NCBI RefSeq assembly: GCF_002575655.3 | Contig: NC_053037.3 | Location: 318,955,294-319,019,293, forward strand | From: Aegilops tauschii subsp. strangulata | Lineage: Eukaryota; Streptophyta; Magnoliopsida; Poales; Poaceae | Direction of reading: 5' to 3' | Length of the DNA stretch: 64,000 nt | In this document: positions 1 through 10,235 of the stretch, piece after piece | Position numbering within the stretch: the stretch's first letter is position 1 | How the letters are laid out: every line of letters starts with the position of its first letter | The notes under the pieces: generated by a model | Seen by the model: the letters and a program-made list of their open reading frames with translations, nothing else | The model's database searches: none | Told to the model about the DNA's origin: nothing | Position numbers and translations under genes: made by a program

Positions 1-148
1 TCGGTTGACGCGTGGAGTTGATTGGACATGGGCGTCGCCGCTTCCCCACGCTGCCTCGGCAACTGCTCGACTTGACAAGTCCCTACTACATGCAAGGAAA
101 ACCATCATTACCTGTGATTGTGGGAGGCGCCGGTTGACCTGCTTCCAC

Positions 149-154
149 TATAAA
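149..154 (+). promoter_or_regulatory. TATA box of the antisense ORF in element C
   Basis: TATAAA at 149-154 lies 83 bp before the ATG at 237, with no other ATG in that interval. It faces the antisense ORF, against the direction of the element's gag. The spacing is normal for a plant RNA polymerase II core promoter. Comparable boxes precede the accessory ORFs of A, B, D and H. Confidence 0.55.
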
Positions 155-236
155 TGGGGAGGGAGGGGCGGAGCCCCCATCGTCCATATCTTCCCGGTTC
201 ACTTGCTTCTTCCTCCTTGCTTCTCCGCTTGCAACA

Positions 237-1030
237 ATGGTGCCCATCCGAAGGTTTTCCACGAACGATAAAGGAAAGGTTGCCCGCGACGATCTGGGGC
301 CACTCCCGCCGAAGAAGAGGTCGGTCCATCGCCGCGATGAAATGGCGATGCAGGTGGTGACGAGGCCTTGGTGCGAGCGGCCTCCCCCTGGGTACCCGCT
401 ACCTGTGTACGCCCGAGCCGAGGGCTCAGGAGGGCAGAGCGACGAGCGGCGCCGCCCGCGCCGAGCCGGTGGTTGTCGTGCGGTGGCAACGCATGCGGTC
501 GCTCCGGGAGTCCACGCTGCGGACTCCTCGCGCGAGCTCGTGCTATGGATGCCGATGCCCCCAAGATCTTGGATCCGCTTCCCGTGGTTCTTCTCCGACG
601 TGATGCCGCCGAGAGGGCCCCTCGAGCTTTGGTTGCAGCACGCCGACTGCGACGCTCCGGCGACCGGAGCAGAGATCGAAGCGGTCCCCGCCGACAAGAT
701 CTTCATGACCCGCGGCTGGGGCGAGGTCGCGTTTGCCGTGCGAGGGGTGCCCTTGCGATCCACTTCGAGTACGACGGCACTACCACACTCTTCTTCAAGG
801 TCTTCGATGCGGAGGGCCGCCGCCTGGAGTGTTGCCCTGGAGGGGAGCGTCAGGCTGACACGCGCTCCGCTCGTGGCTACTCCAGCAGCAGCAGCCCCTG
901 GGAGTCCAGTAGCTCTCCTAATCCTTACGAGACTCCGGAGACGAGCGACGACAGCTATGTGCCCCCGAGCTCTCGCCGGGCTCGGAACAGGGCTGCAGCG
1001 TCCAGCCGCCGCCGCCGCCGATCTGCATGA
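237..1030 (+). pseudogene. Antisense accessory ORF with a B3-like domain, one frameshift
   Basis: The ORF starts at the ATG at 237 (MVPIRRFSTNDKGK) and stays open past residue 170. It must then change frame near 745-765 to continue into a segment containing HFEYDGTTTLFFKVF and GRRLECCP, and it ends at the TGA at 1030. The block from about residue 120, with DKIFMTRGWGE, then the FEYDG strand and the LFFKVF strand, has the hydrophobic and charged spacing of plant B3 DNA-binding domains (REM-like). The tail is Ser-rich and ends in a basic RRRRRS run that could be a nuclear signal. It lies antisense to gag in the position of Tat extra ORFs. What is seen: ORF, motifs, frameshift and TATA box. What is inferred: the B3 fold and any DNA binding. 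I am fairly sure the ORF is real and only moderately sure of the domain. Confidence 0.6.
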
Positions 1031-2284
1031 GGTTGGCACCGGCCCCCCGTGGCCCACTGTTGATGATGGCGTCCGCCATGGGGGGCGTAGATAGGATTCC
1101 TCTTAGTTCTCATTTCCGTTTCCTGCGGAGAATCATGAGGTACCCCGTGGGGGTGTGTAAGGATCCGTGATGCCCTTTTGTGTATATCTTCCTTATTATG
1201 AAAATTTGCGAGCGCATGTCCTGTCAAGGCTCGGTCTCCCCTTTCCAACCCCGCGATAGCTTGTTGCTCTACGCTGACAGGTCCTAGTCCCCAGGCAGGC
1301 TACAGCCGTCGCTGGTATGCCAAGTCGCGTGCCGTTGTCAAGGCCAGGAGGTGTGCGGCCTGAGGTCCGGTAAGAGCCCCTGAGGCGCGATGCTCAGGAG
1401 GTCCCCTTTAGCACTCAAGCAGCTACAGCAAGATAAGAAAGGGAGGCGACGTGTCCGCGGTAGAGCTGCGATGACCGCGACCCTAAGGTTCCAACGATTA
1501 GCCGATCCGAGCGCGAGACTTATCTCAGTGGCGCGAGGTCGATTCTTCGCGATGTGCGAGGCCTGTGCGCAGATCCCCGCATCGTAGCTAGGTTAGGACC
1601 GCACGAGTCTTCCCCTCCCCATGCTCTCCTTAGTGCTCTATGTCCTCAGGTCCCGGCCCTCGAGCGAGCTCAGCCGCCACTGGTATTCCAGGTCGCGATG
1701 CCGTGGTCAAGGCCAGGGGTGAGGGCTGGAGAGCCAATAAGAGCTCCTGAGTCGCGATGCTCAGGAGCCCCCCTTTTAACGCACAAGCGAATTGCATGAA
1801 GGAGAAGGAAGCTCGGGGTGCCGCCCACTGTCTTCTTCATGAGGTTCCTGCAATCCATCACAAAAGGAGACACAGTTTTGCCGTTATGGTTGCGAGCCTG
1901 CCGCTGGTCGCTTGGTGAGGAGACGAATGCACTGAGGGCCTGGTGAGGTGACGTGCGCGAGGCGTGCCGCGAGCCAGAGCTCGACCGCTCAGGTTTGTCG
2001 ACGTGGCAGGGATGGACCCATGGACCAGCGTCGTGCTAGTGTGAGGAGGCCCCGTGGGGGCGACGACCAAGCAGGTAGCAATCAGGCAGGTTAAGCATGG
2101 AAGGCAAACCAGCTTAAGTAAATGCAGAAAGATACATGCCACTAGGTCAGGCCCGAGCGGCTTAGGGATGATGCAGCCCGAGGGGCGCCCCCAGCAAGGT
2201 AAGCTAAAGACATAAGCAAAGGATACACGCCACAGGGACGGACCCACGCGGCCTGGGAATAATGCAGCCCGAGGGCGCTCCCAG
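1031..2284. other. Non-coding spacer of element C
   Basis: This stretch lies between the 3' end of the antisense ORF and the 3' end of the pol scrap. It holds short degenerate repeats (for example AATGCAGCCCGAGGG-like units near 2165-2185 and 2258-2275) and no ORF with recognisable similarity. RNase H and integrase would be expected here in a complete element and are absent. Confidence 0.5.
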
Positions 2285-2369
2285 CTAAATGAACTTGGAA
2301 AATGTTACCTGGTTCTGTCGATGAAGAAGAGTTGGTGCAGCTGAAGGCGTGCGTCGAAGGAATGGCTCC

Positions 2370-2807
2370 TCACGAGCCACCGGGGCCCTGAGCCTCGGGA
2401 GGCTCTGGGGGCTCAGGTGGTTCCCTGAGGACCATCTCCATCTCCGCCAGGACGGCGTGGTGCCTGGCCTCCTGAGCCTCCATGATGCGCCGCATGTTGC
2501 GCTGATAGGCTGACGACACGTTCGGCAGGCCAAGGGGCATGCGAACGTAGCTGTGCGGTGGACCCTCGCAGCGCCCCACGCGCGAAGGCCAGAAGAGCTC
2601 CTGTGATGCGGCCCTGTTGAGCCCTGGGACGTCGATGCAGACACGCAGCCCGGCATCCTCGCCTGGATGGGGGGCTGTGCCTCGTGAGCGGCGGTCGTCG
2701 CGCATGACCCTTGCGTCTTGCAGTTCCTGATGGTCTTGATGACGAACTCCTGAGCGGTGGGCGCTCCCATTCCTGTGATCTCCTGAGGGAAACGTGCCAT
2801 GACGCAC
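2370..2807 (-). pseudogene. Remnant of Gypsy reverse transcriptase in element C
   Basis: The minus-strand frame contains RVCIDVPGLNRAA, matching the Gypsy RT motif around CVDYTDLNKACP. About 35 codons later comes SYVRMPLGLPNVSSAYQRNM, matching the CYVTMPFGLKNAGATYQ region. The intervening block, normally about 50 residues with the FLDAYSGYHQI motif, is missing. The YVDD active site is not found, nor are RNase H or integrase. This is therefore an internally deleted RT that cannot be catalytic. It joins upstream to the protease-like region through a frame change. The tail is Pro/Glu-rich (REPPEPPEPPE). The match is by eye only. Confidence 0.6.
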
Positions 2808-2914
2808 GCCTCCAAGTGGTGCCCAAGCGCCTCCCTCGTGATGTGGGCAAGGTCCAAGGCCTTCCAGAAGAAAGCCCCCGAGCCCTGCCCGAGGAGGGCA
2901 CCGGGCGCGCCTTC

Positions 2915-3244
2915 CTATGCGACGGAGGGAGGCGCCCCTGGAGCGGGCGCTGATCCTGACGAGGTTCCAGCTGTGATGCCACCCTCCTGAGGCCCGGCAT
3001 GGCGCAGCTGCTTCTTCTTGGGGATGGCCTCCGGAGGGCCCTCACTTCTGCTGTCGGGGTCGTCGATTGCTGCAGCTTGGAAGGTGCGCTCGAGGGAGCA
3101 CACCGCATCTCTTTCTTCACATGGTACCGTGATGATTCCGCCGCTTCCTGGCATCTTGAGAACGTTGTAGCCGTGGTGGGTGACGGCCATGAACTTGGCC
3201 AGGGTTGGAAATGTCCTTCGCGAATGGCTCTCAGCTCTTGACAT
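2915..3244 (-). pseudogene. C-terminal protease region of element C polyprotein
   Basis: The frame holds MAVTHHGYNVLKMPGSGGII followed by TVPCEERDAV. In Tat-type Gypsy polyproteins the aspartic protease ends with a segment of the form PHYVYLKLKMPGPHGVITI, so this looks like the protease C-terminus and the linker to RT. The upstream catalytic Asp-containing strand is not visible in this frame. The region overlaps and is frame-shifted against the gag zinc-knuckle region upstream. Confidence 0.5.
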
Positions 3245-4642
3245 TCGCTGGTGTTGTGGGTGTTCAGATTGTGGAAGGAGCGGAATGGTCGGCTGCCCTT
3301 GGATGACTCGGGCTGGTCTCTGCCCCGCTTGGTGTCCGGCTCCTCTGTGAGCACAGCTGCCTCCTTGCGCTTCACGTCCTTGGCCTTGGCCTTCTTCTCC
3401 TCTGCACCCGCAGCTGGCAGCTCGAGGAGGGAAAGGCGCCCCTCCTCAGCTCTTGCGCACTTGGTTGCCAGGTTAAACAGCTCCTAAGATGTGCACAGTT
3501 CCTCGTGGATAGCGAGCTCCTCCTTCATCTTGACGTCACAGACGCCGTCAGAGAACGCGGAGATGATGGCATCGTCCGTGACCTTGGGGATCTTGAGGCG
3601 AGTGTTGTTGAAGCACTGGATGTACTTCTGGAGGGTCTCCCCAGTTGTTGCTTGATGCGGCGCAGGTCACCCGCGGCTGGCAGGCGGTCGCGGGTGCCTT
3701 GGAAGTTGGCGACGAAGCAGTCGTGCATCCCATCCCAGGAGGAGATCGAGCCGTGCTACAGGTTCAGGAGCCAGGAGCGGGCACCATCCTTGAGAGCCAT
3801 CGGAAACCAGTTCGCCATGACCTTCTCGTCGCCGTTGGCCGCTTCGATGCTCAGCTCGTAGAGCTGTAGGAACTCCACGGGGTCGAAGGTGTCGTCGTAG
3901 CGGGGAGGCAGATCCGGCTTGAACTTGCCTGGCCAGGCGACGCTATGCAGCTCGGGGGTGAAGGCGCGGCAGCCGGCCGTGGTTGCCGGGCCCGCCTCGA
4001 AGGTGGAGCTTGGTCTTGGTGGGGCCCGCGTGCTGCTACCGCAGGTAGCGCGCGGTCTTGGCGAGGTGGCGTGGGGAGCGCAGGCGCAGCTTCCCGCGAC
4101 CGAGGAATTTCTTGGCAGCTTCTCTCTTCGCGCGCGGGCACCAGGCGTGGTGGATCACGCCGTGGGGCCGCGCGCCTTGGTGCCAAGGCACCGCCTTGGG
4201 GCAGAGGTGGTGGAGGCGCTCCATGAGCCTCATCGCCCATGGCTGGCGGAGGGCGAGGCAGAGAGTGGGACGGCGCCGGGGAGCCCCCTGCGGCGCGGAC
4301 GAGTTCGGCGACGCGGTCGAGCCAGTCCTCGTAGAGGTCGTCGAACGGGCGGTAGTGCAGGAGCTCGTTCGCCATGAGGAGCGTGGCATGCGCGTCCATG
4401 GGAGTGCGACCTGCATGGGATGAGGAACCGGCCGGGGTCAGCGATGGAGTGGCGGTGCGGTCGTCCTGCCGCACCGATGGGTGCAGCGAGGACGCTTGCT
4501 ACTCGTTCCCCGCCAGACCGGTGGCGGTGATGGCGGCGGGAGACGGAGAACGACGAGGTGGCCCGCCGACGGGAGCCGTCTGAGCAACGCGGGCGGTGAG
4601 GGCAGCTCGGCGCTCAGCTCGAGCGCGGCGAGTGTCCGCCAT
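3245..4642 (-). pseudogene. Degenerate gag of element C
   Basis: Coding probably began at the ATG at 4642 (MADTRRARAERRA), about 50 bp inside the primer site. The frame is broken by a stop near 4500 and by later frameshifts and stops, including ones near 3757 and 3485. Recognisable parts are LLMANELLHYRPFDDLYEDW near the N-terminus and a retrotransposon gag core (NWFPMALKDGARSWLLNL, then WDGMHDCFVANFQGT). A lysine-rich tail follows with FHNLNTHNTSECQELRAIRE, the His/Cys segment seen in Triticeae Gypsy gags. Gag forms the virus-like particle and binds element RNA. The many breaks mean no full-length product. Confidence 0.65.
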
Positions 4643-4687
4643 GGAAACCTCGGAGCGATGGATCGACGAAAGGGAAGCTACGGCGCA

Positions 4688-4705
4688 CCCCTACCTGGCG
4701 CGCCA
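4688..4705 (-). other. Primer binding site of element C
   Basis: The minus strand reads TGGCGCGCCAGGTAGGGG two bases inside the 5' LTR terminus. This is the usual primer-site position, where a host tRNA 3' end would prime minus-strand synthesis. It fixes the direction of C and the inner LTR edge at 4708. Confidence 0.7.
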
Positions 4706-4707
4706 AA

Positions 4708-4788
4708 TGTCGGATCTCGGGTTTCGGCAAAACCCTTAAGGTTCGAACTCTGGGGTGCGCGCGAAGTTCTTTCCCTCCTACCGATCCA
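4708..4788 (-). repeat. Element C 5' LTR, first part (split by G)
   Basis: On the plus strand it starts TGTCGGATCTCGGG directly beside the primer site and runs 81 bp to the insertion point of G. Its last five bases (ATCCA, 4784-4788) are the left copy of the G target duplication. Confidence 0.75.
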
Positions 4789-5616
4789 TGCTACCTCTTG
4801 AGCACTGCGTTGGTTTTCCCTTGAAGAGGAAAGGGTGATGCAGCAAAGTAGCGTAAGTATTTCCCTCAGTTTTTGAGAACCAAGGTATCAATCCAGTAGG
4901 AGGCTACACGCAAGTCCCTCGCACCTACACAAAACAAATAAATCCTCGCAACCAACGCGATAAGGGATTGTCAATCCCTACACGGTCACTTACGAGGGTG
5001 AGATCTGATAGATATGATAGGGTAATATTTTTGGTATTTTTATGATAAAGATGCAAAGTAAAATAAAAGCAAAGTAAAAAAGCAACGGAAATAACTAAGT
5101 GTTGGAAGATTAATATGATGAAGATAGACCCGGGGGCCATAGGTTTCACTAGTGGTTTCTCTCAAGAGCATAAGTATTTTACGGTGGGTGAACAAATTAC
5201 TATTGAGCAATTGACAGAATTGAGCATAGTTATGAGAATATCTAGGTATGATCATGTTTATAGGCATCACGTCCGAGACAAGTAGACCGACTCCTGCCTG
5301 CATCTACTACTATTACTCCACACATCGACCGCTATCCAGCATGCATCTAGAGTATTAAGTTCATAAGAACAGAGTAACGCTTTAAGCAAGATGACATGAT
5401 GTAGAGGGATAAATTCATGCAATATGATTAAAAAAACCCATCTTGTTATCCTCGATGGCAACAATACAATACGTGCCTTGCTGCCCCTACTGTCACTAGG
5501 AAAGGACACCGCAAGATTGAACCCAAAGCTAAGCACTTCTCCCATTGCAAGAAAGATCAATCTAGTAGGCCAAACCAAACTTATAATTCGAAGAGACTTG
5601 CAAAGATAACCAATCA
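4789..5616 (-). repeat. Truncated 3' LTR of element G
   Basis: Bases 4789-5616 match 10236-11064 of the intact 5' LTR with few differences. The match ends at AACCAATCA, where the sequence jumps to internal sequence ACGGGCTATGGAG. The last 759 bp of the LTR are missing. Comparison with element F suggests that about 0.47 kb of adjoining internal sequence with the polypurine tract is lost as well. Both parents share ATCA at the junction. Confidence 0.85.
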
Positions 5617-6873
5617 ACGGGCTATGGAGATGCCCATCAATTGATGTTAATGCGAGGAGTAGGGATTGCCATGCAACGGATGCACTAGAGCTATAAGTGT
5701 ATGAAAGATCAAAAAGAAACTAAGTGGGTGTGCATCCAACTTGCTTGCTCACGAAGACCTCGGGCATTTGAGGAAGCCCATCATTGGAATATACAAGCCA
5801 AGTTCTATAATGAAATTTCCCACTAGTATATGAAAGTGACAAAATGAGAGACTCTCTATTATGAAGATCATGGTGCTACTTTGAAGCACAAGTGTGGTAA
5901 AAGGATAGTAACATTGTCCCTTCTCTCATTTTCTCTCTTTTTTTATTTGGGCCTTTTCTCTCTTTTTTATGGCCTGTTTTTTTTTAGTCCGGAGTCTCAT
6001 CCCGACTTGTGGGGGAATCATAGTCTCCATCATCCTTTCCTCACTTGGGACAATGCTCTAATAATGATGATCATCACACTTTTATTTACTTACAACTCAA
6101 TACTTAGAACAAAATATGACTCTATATGAATGCCTCCGGCGGTGTACCGGGATATGCAATGAATCAAGAGCGACATGTATGAAAGAATTATGAACGGTGG
6201 CTTTGCCACAAATACAATGTCAACTACATGATCATGCAAAGCAATATGACAATGATGGAGTATGTCATGATAAATGAAACGGTGGAAAGTTGCATGGCAA
6301 TATATCTCGGAATGGCTATGGAAATGCCATGATAGGTAGGTATGGTGGCTGTTTTGAGGAAGATATAAGGAAGTTTATGTGTGATAGAGTGTATCATATC
6401 ACGGGGTTTGGATGCACCGGTGAAGTTTGCACCAACTCTCAAGGTGAGAAAGGGCAATGTGCGGTGCCGAAGAGGCTAGAAAATTGCAGAAAGGTAAGTG
6501 TGCGTATAATCCATGGACTCACATTAGTCATAAAGAACTCATATACTTATTGCAAAAATTTATTAGCCCTCGAAGCAAAGTACTACTACGCATGCTCCTA
6601 GGGGAAGGGTTGGTAGGAGTTAACCATCGCGCGATCCCGACCGCCACACAAAGGAAGACAATCAACAAATACTTCATGCTCCGACTTCGTTACATAACGG
6701 TTCACCTTACGTGCATGCTACGGGAATCACAAACTCCAACACATGTATTTTTCAATTCCACAATTACTCAACTAGCACAACTATGATATTACCACCTTTA
6801 TATCTCAAAACAATTATCAAGCATCAAATTTCTCATGATATTAATTAAAGCAAATTGCCATGCTATTTTAAGA

Positions 6874-7012
6874 CTCTCAAAATAATATAAGTGAAGCATG
6901 AGAGATCAATAGTTTCTATAAAAAAAATCCACCACCGTGCTCTAAAAGATATAAGTGAAGTACTAGAGCAAAAACTATATAACTCAAAAGATATAAGTGA
7001 AGCACATAGAGT
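6874..7012 (-). other. Array of three stem-loops with a common loop motif (element G)
   Basis: Three copies of ATATAAGTGAAG (sense CTTCACTTATAT) occur, each enclosed by a different short inverted repeat. The stems are CTCTC/GAGAG (6874-6878 with 6900-6904), TGCTCTA/TAGAGCA (6948-6954 with 6964-6970) and ACTC/GAGT (6982-6985 with 7009-7012). The same array, with stems of 6-7 bp, occurs in element F at 55670-55812. The loop is constant while stems differ, which suggests an RNA structure in the element transcript. Confidence 0.6.
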
Positions 7013-7184
7013 ATTCTAATAATTTCTGAATCATGTGTGTCTCTCTCAAAAGATGTGTACAGCAAGGATGATTGTGGTAAACTAAAAGACTCAAATCATA
7101 CAAGACGCTCCAAGCAAAACACATATCATGTGGTGAATAAAAATATAGCTCCAAGTAAAGTTACCGATGGAAGTAGACGAAAGA

Positions 7185-7266
7185 GGGGATGCCTTCCGTG
7201 GCATCCCCAAGCTTTGGATTTTTGGTGTCCTTATATTATCTTGGGGGTGCCATGGGCATCCCCAAG
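7185..7266 (-). other. Two GC-rich hairpins resembling the polypurine tract (element G)
   Basis: The first hairpin has the perfect 9-bp stem GGGGATGCC/GGCATCCCC (7185-7193 and 7200-7208) with a 6-nt loop. The second is CTTGGGGGTGCC/GGCATCCCCAAG (7240-7251 and 7255-7266), with one non-Watson-Crick position and a 3-nt loop. Their G-rich arms repeat the polypurine-tract sequence AAGCTTGGGGATGC seen beside the 3' LTR of element F. Confidence 0.55.
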
Positions 7267-7933
7267 CTTAGGCTCTTGCCACTCCTTGTTCCATAATCCA
7301 TCAAATCTTTCACCCAAAACTTGAAAACTTCACAACACAAAACTTAGCAGAAAATCTCATGAGCTCCGTTAGCGAAAGAAAACAAAAGACCACTTCAAGG
7401 TACTGTAAGGAACCCATTCTTTATTTATATTGGTGTTAAAACTACTGTATTACAACTTCTCTATGGTTTATAAACTCCTTTACTAGCCATAGATTCATCA
7501 AATAAGCAAACAACACACGAAAAACAGAATCTGTCAAAAACAGAACAGTCTGTAGTAATCTGTAACTAACGCAAACTTCTCGAACTCCAAAAAATCAGCA
7601 CAAATAGGACGACCTAGAAATTTTGTTTATTGATCAGCAGCAATTGGAATCAATATTTTATCACGTTCTGGTGATTTTTAACAATTATTTTCGTGAACAG
7701 AAAGTTTCTGGAATTTTCTGCAAGATCAAATAACTATCATTCAAGAAGATCCTATATGTTTAACTTGGAACAAACACTAATTAAAACATAAAAACACATC
7801 TAACCAGAGGCTAGAACAAATATTTATTCCTAAACAGAAGCAAAAAGCAAAAAAACTAAAAATAAAATTGGGTTGCCTCCCAACAAGCGCTATCGTTTAA
7901 CGCCCCTAGCTAGGCATAAAAGCAAGGATAGAT

Positions 7934-10016
7934 CTAGGTATTGCCATCTTTGGTGGGCAATCCATAAGTGGCTATCATGATAGATTCATATGGTAATTTT
8001 ATTTTCTTCCTAGGGAAGTGTTCCATGCCTTTCTTTAATGGAAATTGGAATCTAATATTCCCTTCCTTCATATCAATAATTGCACCAATCGTTCTAAGGA
8101 AAGGTCTACCAAGAATAATAGGACATGAAGGATTGCAATCAATATCAAGAACGATAAAATCTACGGGCACATAGTTCCTATTTGCAAAAATAAGAACATC
8201 ATTAATTCTTCCCATAGGTTTCTTAATGGTGGAATCCGCAAGGTGCAAATTTAAAGAGCAATCATCAAAATCACGGAAACCTAGCAAATCGCACAAAGTT
8301 TTTGGAATCGTGGAAACACTAGCACCCAAATCACACAAAGCATAGCATTCATGATCTTTAATATTAATTTTAATAGTAGGTTCCCACTCATCATAAAGTT
8401 TTCTAGGGATAGAGACTTCCAACTCAAGTTTTTCTTCATAAGATTGCATCAAAGCATCAACGATATGTTTGGTAAAAGCTTTATTTTGACTATAAGCATG
8501 AGGAGAATTTAGCACGGATTGCAACAAGGAAATACAATCTATCAAAGAGAAATTATCATAATTAAATTCCTTGAAATCCAAAATAGTGGGTCCATTAACA
8601 TCTAATGTTTTGATTTCTTCAATCCCACTTTTATCAATTTTAGCATCAAGATCTAAAAACTCCGAATTTTTGGAACGCCTTCTAGGTAAAGGTGCATCAT
8701 ATTCAGTCCCATCATTACCAAGATTCATATTGCAAAACAAAGATTTAATAGGGGGCACATCAATAACTTTTAGATCTTCATCTTTATTTTCATAGAAATT
8801 AGAAGAACACGCTTTCATAAAGCAATCTTTCCTAGCACGCATCCTAGCGGTTCTTTCTTTGCACTCATCAATGGAAATTCTCATGGCTTTGAGAGACTCA
8901 TTGATATCATGCTTAGGAGGAATAGATCTCAGTTTCAAAGAATCAACATCAAGAGAAATTCTATCAATGTTCCGAGCCAATTCATCAACTTTAAGCAATT
9001 TTTCTTCAAGCAAGGCATTGAAATTCTTTTGCGAATTCATAAATTCCTTAACACTAGTCTCAAATTAAGAGGGCATCTTATTAAAATTTCCATAAGAATT
9101 GTTGTAGGAATTACCATAATTGTTAGAGGAATTGCTAGGATAAGGCCTAGGATTAAAGTTTCCTCTATACGCGTTGTTACCAAAATTATTCCTACCAACA
9201 AAATTCACATCCATAGATTCATTATTATTCTCAATCAAAGTAGACAAAGGCATATCATTAGGATCAGAAGAAACACTTTTACTAGCAAATAATTTCATAA
9301 GTTCATCCATCTTTCCACTCAAAACATTAATTTCTTCTATCGCATGCACTTTTTTATTAGTAGATCTTTTAGTGTGCCATTGAGAATAATTGACCATAAT
9401 ATTATCTAGGAGTTTAGTAGCTTCTCCTAAAGTGATTTCCATAAAAGTGCCTCCCGCGGCCGAATCTAAAAGATTTCTAGAAGCAAAATTCGATCCGGCA
9501 TAAAAAATTTGTATAATCATCCACAAATCCAAACCATGAGTAGGGCAATTACGTATCATTAATTTCATCCTCTCCCAAGCTTGTGCAACATGTTCATGAT
9601 CAAGTTGCTTAAAATTCATAATATCGTTTCTAAGAGAGATAATCTTAGCGGGAGGAAAATACTTAGAGATAAAAGCATCTTTGCACTTATTCCAAGAATC
9701 AATACTATTTTTAGGCAAAGACGAAAACCAAGCTTTAGCACGATCTCTAAGCAAAAAAGGAAATAGCTTCAATTTAACAATATCATTGTCAACATCTTTC
9801 TTCTTTTGCATATCACACAAATCAACGAAGCTATTTAGATGAGTAGCGGCATCTTCACTAGGAAGGCCAGCGAATTGATCTTTCATGACAAGATTCAACA
9901 AAGCAGCATTGATTTCACAAGATTCAGTATCGGTAAGAGGAGCAATCGGAGTACTAAGGAAATCATTATTGTTGGTATTGGTAAAGTCACATAATTTGGT
10001 ATTATCTTGAGCCATC
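7934..10016 (-). pseudogene. Gag-protease ORF of element G with one in-frame stop
   Basis: The chosen start is the ATG at 10016 (MAQDNTKLCDFTN). The frame stays open upstream but without support. The gag core lies at about residues 55-240 (AKAWFSSLPKNSIDSWNKC, then FKQLDHEHVAQAWERMKLMI). It is followed by an Asn-rich stretch (NSSNNYGNSYNNSYGNFNK) and then one in-frame TAA near 9067. The same frame continues to 7934. It contains a retropepsin-like segment with CYALCDLGASVSTIPK, where DLGA stands in place of the usual DTGA or DSGA, and the flap partner PIILGRPFL. This DLGA form is typical of Athila. No CCHC knuckle is seen. Gag packages the RNA and the protease would cleave the polyprotein. The single stop is the only visible break across about 690 codons, so this copy is young. 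Confidence 0.85.
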
Positions 10017-10206
10017 GTGACAAACAAGCAATCCAACACACGAGCAAACAAGAGACGGGCAAAAAGAGGAAAACGGAAAAGAGAGGGCGAATAAAACGGC
10101 AAGGGTGAAGTGGGGGAGAGGAAAACGAGAGGCAAATGGCAAATAATGTAATACGGGAGATAAGGGTTTGTGATGGGTACTTGGTATGTTGACTTTTGCG
10201 TAGACC

Positions 10207-10224
10207 TCCCCGGCAATGGCGCCA
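10207..10224 (-). other. Primer binding site of element G
   Basis: The minus strand reads TGGCGCCATTGCCGGGGA, 11 bp inside the 5' LTR. This is the Athila-type primer site. Element F has the same site with one or two differences, duplicated in tandem. Confidence 0.8.
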
Positions 10225-10235
10225 GAAATCCTTCT

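Larger units (their letters stand above)
5617..7933 (-). other. Non-coding 3' internal region of element G
   Basis: AT-rich sequence lies downstream of the gag-protease stop. It is homologous, in reverse orientation, to the region 54770-57115 of element F and includes the shared junction segment CGCTATCGTTTAACGCCCC (minus strand GGGGCGTTAAACG). It contains the stem-loop array at 6874-7012 and two GC-rich hairpins at 7185-7208 and 7240-7266. The ORFs in it are short and none is recognisable. Conservation of long non-coding sequence between two families suggests cis-acting roles. Confidence 0.7.

Noticed and set aside
4799..4803. TGAGC at 4799 as the left end of element G
   Set aside because: It gives no matching target duplication. 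Starting at 4789 (TGCTACC) gives perfect ATCCA copies on both sides.
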